In this document: in pieces, positions 62,079-64,000 of the stretch
Layout: every line of letters starts with the position of its first letter
Position numbering within the stretch: position 1 is the first letter of the stretch
NCBI GenBank assembly: GCA_948099385.1
Contig: CANUEZ040000028.1
Span: forward strand, 4,565,501-4,629,500
Direction: 5' to 3'
DNA from: Fasciola hepatica
Lineage: Eukaryota > Platyhelminthes > Trematoda > Plagiorchiida > Fasciolidae
Length of the DNA: 64,000 nt
The notes under the pieces: generated by a model
The model's input: only the letters and a program-made list of their open reading frames with translations
What the model was told of the DNA's origin: nothing
Databases searched by the model: none
Program-made: the position numbers and the translations under genes

Positions 62079-62288
62079 TCATGATGCAAGTATGGCATGA
62101 AAATCAGTGAGATCTAAAAGCGATTTCAGCGCCGTTCCGGACTTACGAAGATAATAACAGCTCCGTAGAATGGTCGTGAGAGAACAGAAACACAGTTTCA
62201 CTACGTTATCCAGAGTTTCCATGTTCAACGGGCGAAAAATGTTTGGCCCCGTCAGTTCGGGGAGCAAAAAAGCAGCTTGGTAATTTAC
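62079..62288 (-). CDS. Candidate terminal exon, unknown product
   Basis: On the minus strand the frame is open from about 62290 to a TGA at 62081-62079, some 70 codons. It contains AAFLLPELTGPNIFRPLNME, followed by a Leu-rich segment ending in SLLDLTDFHAILAS. Codon use is balanced and GC is higher than in the flanks. The peptide has an alternating helix-like pattern of the sort seen in alpha-solenoid or regulatory proteins, but I recognise no family. The upstream acceptor is uncertain (AATACAAG or ACCAAG) and the polypyrimidine tract is poor. The best host-gene candidate here, but only by composition. Confidence 0.3.
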   Translation of the reverse strand, partial: VNYQAAFLLPELTGPNIFRPLNMETLDNVVKLCFCSLTTILRSCYYLRKSGTALKSLLDLTDFHAILAS

Positions 62289-62446
62289 GTCTTGTATTCA
62301 GAATTTAGGTTTGGGTTACTTTTCTTTACAAACATATCAATTTGGACACCGAACTGAGCTGCAAATCTTGAACATCACGTGGCGATCTAGCGAGTACCGT
62401 ACACTCGCCATACTCATGTTGTGGTTAGTCGATCGACAAACTACAG

Positions 62447-62701
62447 TATGTGCTGCCAGCAAGCACCAGTAATCAATATAAAGTTCACTTTCTGCCATCA
62501 TTCACATGCCCATACGAAAAAACGATTCCCACTGTACGTATTTTCAAGCGTGATTTTCCAACCGCATTGTACCTGCTGAGCAAGCAAATTCGGCCCGAAG
62601 CACAGTCATTTACTACTCCGGACTCAGGAAACGAATTCATTGGCAACCTGCCGAAACAGAATCCGAAAAGCCCGTTGATGGCAGCCCTTGCCACTATTTG
62701 A
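62447..62701 (+). CDS. Candidate terminal exon, unknown product
   Basis: After an AG at 62445-62446 (ACTACAG), the frame is open for 84 codons to a TGA ending at 62701. It contains CPYEKTIPTVRIFKRDFPTA and, near the end, KQNPKSPLMAALATI. Codon use is even and GC is raised. The opposite strand is also open over much of the interval (62485-62736), so the true strand is unsure. If the minus strand is coding, it could belong with the candidate exon at 62079-62288. Product unknown. Confidence 0.22.
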   Translation, partial: YVLPASTSNQYKVHFLPSFTCPYEKTIPTVRIFKRDFPTALYLLSKQIRPEAQSFTTPDSGNEFIGNLPKQNPKSPLMAALATI

Positions 62702-64000
62702 TCACGGCTCAACAGTTTGTTGACCGGGGGATGCAATCAATGTAATCCTCGAGGTAGAAAACGCACATCTGCTCGGAGCTGTAGTCATGGCTGTAATCAA
62801 CGTATGAAAGCATCTTTTCTATCAACATAAGTGTAAACTTTTTAAATAGCTACAAGATTTTGCCCTCATACGCACATTTCCATTCTGTATGCTCCGTTGT
62901 CTTCTTTGGTTGATCATTACCTTGCATATGAGCGATTTTTTGTTCTGCAATACGCACCGGTGAAGGTGCGGTTAATGTCATATATTTCAACTCAGTCAAA
63001 CTCGCTCACTTAAGTAAGAGGTCCCTAACACAGCTCGAAAATATTTATCCAATAAAAAATAACCTAATGGCCTTGAAGCATGATTTATAATTTGCATCGG
63101 AAAATTGGTTTCCCAAAGACTCGTAATTTTTTACGGAATCTGGCTGAATGAAAAGTTGGTTTAGTTACGTTCGCAAAATAACCTATTCAAAGTGTTCCCT
63201 AGAAGACGAAACGAACTGATCTGCTCTCAGTCAGACAAAATGATTATGGTATCGCTTCTTCACAGTTACCGAGAAGAGTGTGATGAATCATTTGTAGATG
63301 TTCATAGAAACTTCTTCGCGATTTGGGTGACGCATCTTTCCATTCGATTTCCATTTCGATCACACGAGTTTGTACCCTTATATATCACCACGAAACACAA
63401 AGGTGAAATATAAATCCCGTTTTCGTATTTTTAAGCTTCACTTGATAGTCTACCGTTGCCACACTGTAATTTACTAAAACCCAATGCTCAAGAAATGTAA
63501 ATGAACATCGAGAACACGTAGGCGTTGTGTAGACGTGTATGAAACCAATTCTCATCTGAAAATCTCATCCACCTGATGTGGTATAATGTGTGAAGTCAAG
63601 ATAACCACAAGCGTTTTGCCTAACCCTAATCTAATCAGTAGGTTGATCAGGCTGTCATTTGCATTGCATTTACGCAATTATTCATTGTTGTAGTTATACT
63701 TCGGGACCCGCCGTCGAAATAGGAATTCTTAGATAGGCTCAATGAACGGAATGGATGGGAGTTCCTGCTAAACTCAGGTTTTAAAATACGTCATTTCTTA
63801 ATTACTACTCGTAATTAGAGTTTGTCCTTTGCCTTTTATGTTTAGCTACTCATGAGTAGTAAACTTTGAACCACCGTAATCTAGTTTCTCTCTTTCTAAG
63901 GTTTCATATTAGTTTATACTCGCATTTCACGGTGCTTAGTACTCGGACAGTTCACATTTATTCATAGATTTGCTTCCCCAAAGGTTTATTTTTATTGTAA
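62702..64000. other. Unassigned sequence
   Basis: Nothing recognised. The 73-codon frame at 63192-63413 has no domain. Confidence 0.45.

Noticed and set aside
1..64000. A bacterial-type operon, prophage or defence system
   Set aside because: There are no long intact frames, ribosome-binding-site patterns or collinear gene sets; all long signals are eukaryotic retroelements.

Overview
The window looks like a gene-poor stretch of a flatworm genome, probably a trematode. This is inference. The base composition is AT-rich, no long intact open frame occurs, there are no bacterial-type operons, and almost everything recognisable is decayed eukaryotic transposable element. The mix is a GIY-YIG Penelope-like element, a BEL/Pao element, Ty3/gypsy remains, CR1/jockey-type LINE fragments, a tRNA-derived SINE and long (TA)n tracts. 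That mix is usual for flukes but does not exclude another invertebrate, and no marker gene fixes the species.

Layout. 1-3.4 kb: nothing recognised. 3.4-7 kb: an old repeat, called family A here, split by a Penelope-like element at 3776-6236 that has 210-bp inverted terminal arms. 7-15.8 kb: mostly unassigned, with one weak exon candidate at 12.8 kb. 15.8-21.1 kb: more family A copies separated by (TA)n tracts. 23.7-24.15 kb: a probable gypsy leader and gag start on the minus strand. 30.4-31.6 kb: a large, almost perfect inverted repeat with 288-bp arms. 33.7-36.8 kb: a gypsy corpse on the minus strand, still in gag-RT-RNase H-integrase order. 39.8-41 kb: a LINE fragment with endonuclease and reverse transcriptase pieces. 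44.9-45.8 kb: a third family A copy, inverted. 47.5 kb: a possible SINE. 50.2-52.9 kb: the best preserved element, a BEL/Pao gag-protease-RT fragment on the minus strand that stops at a (TA)n tract. 56.2 kb: a tRNA-derived SINE. 57.1-57.85 kb: a LINE 3' end with a TGAC tail. 59-62.7 kb: three short open frames that could be host exons, none assigned.

No complete host gene, RNA gene, CRISPR array or defence system can be supported. Two things deserve follow-up. Family A is a dispersed repeat whose three copies share a decayed reading frame that I cannot assign to any known protein. The 30.4-31.6 kb inverted repeat would fold into a long double-stranded RNA if transcribed.
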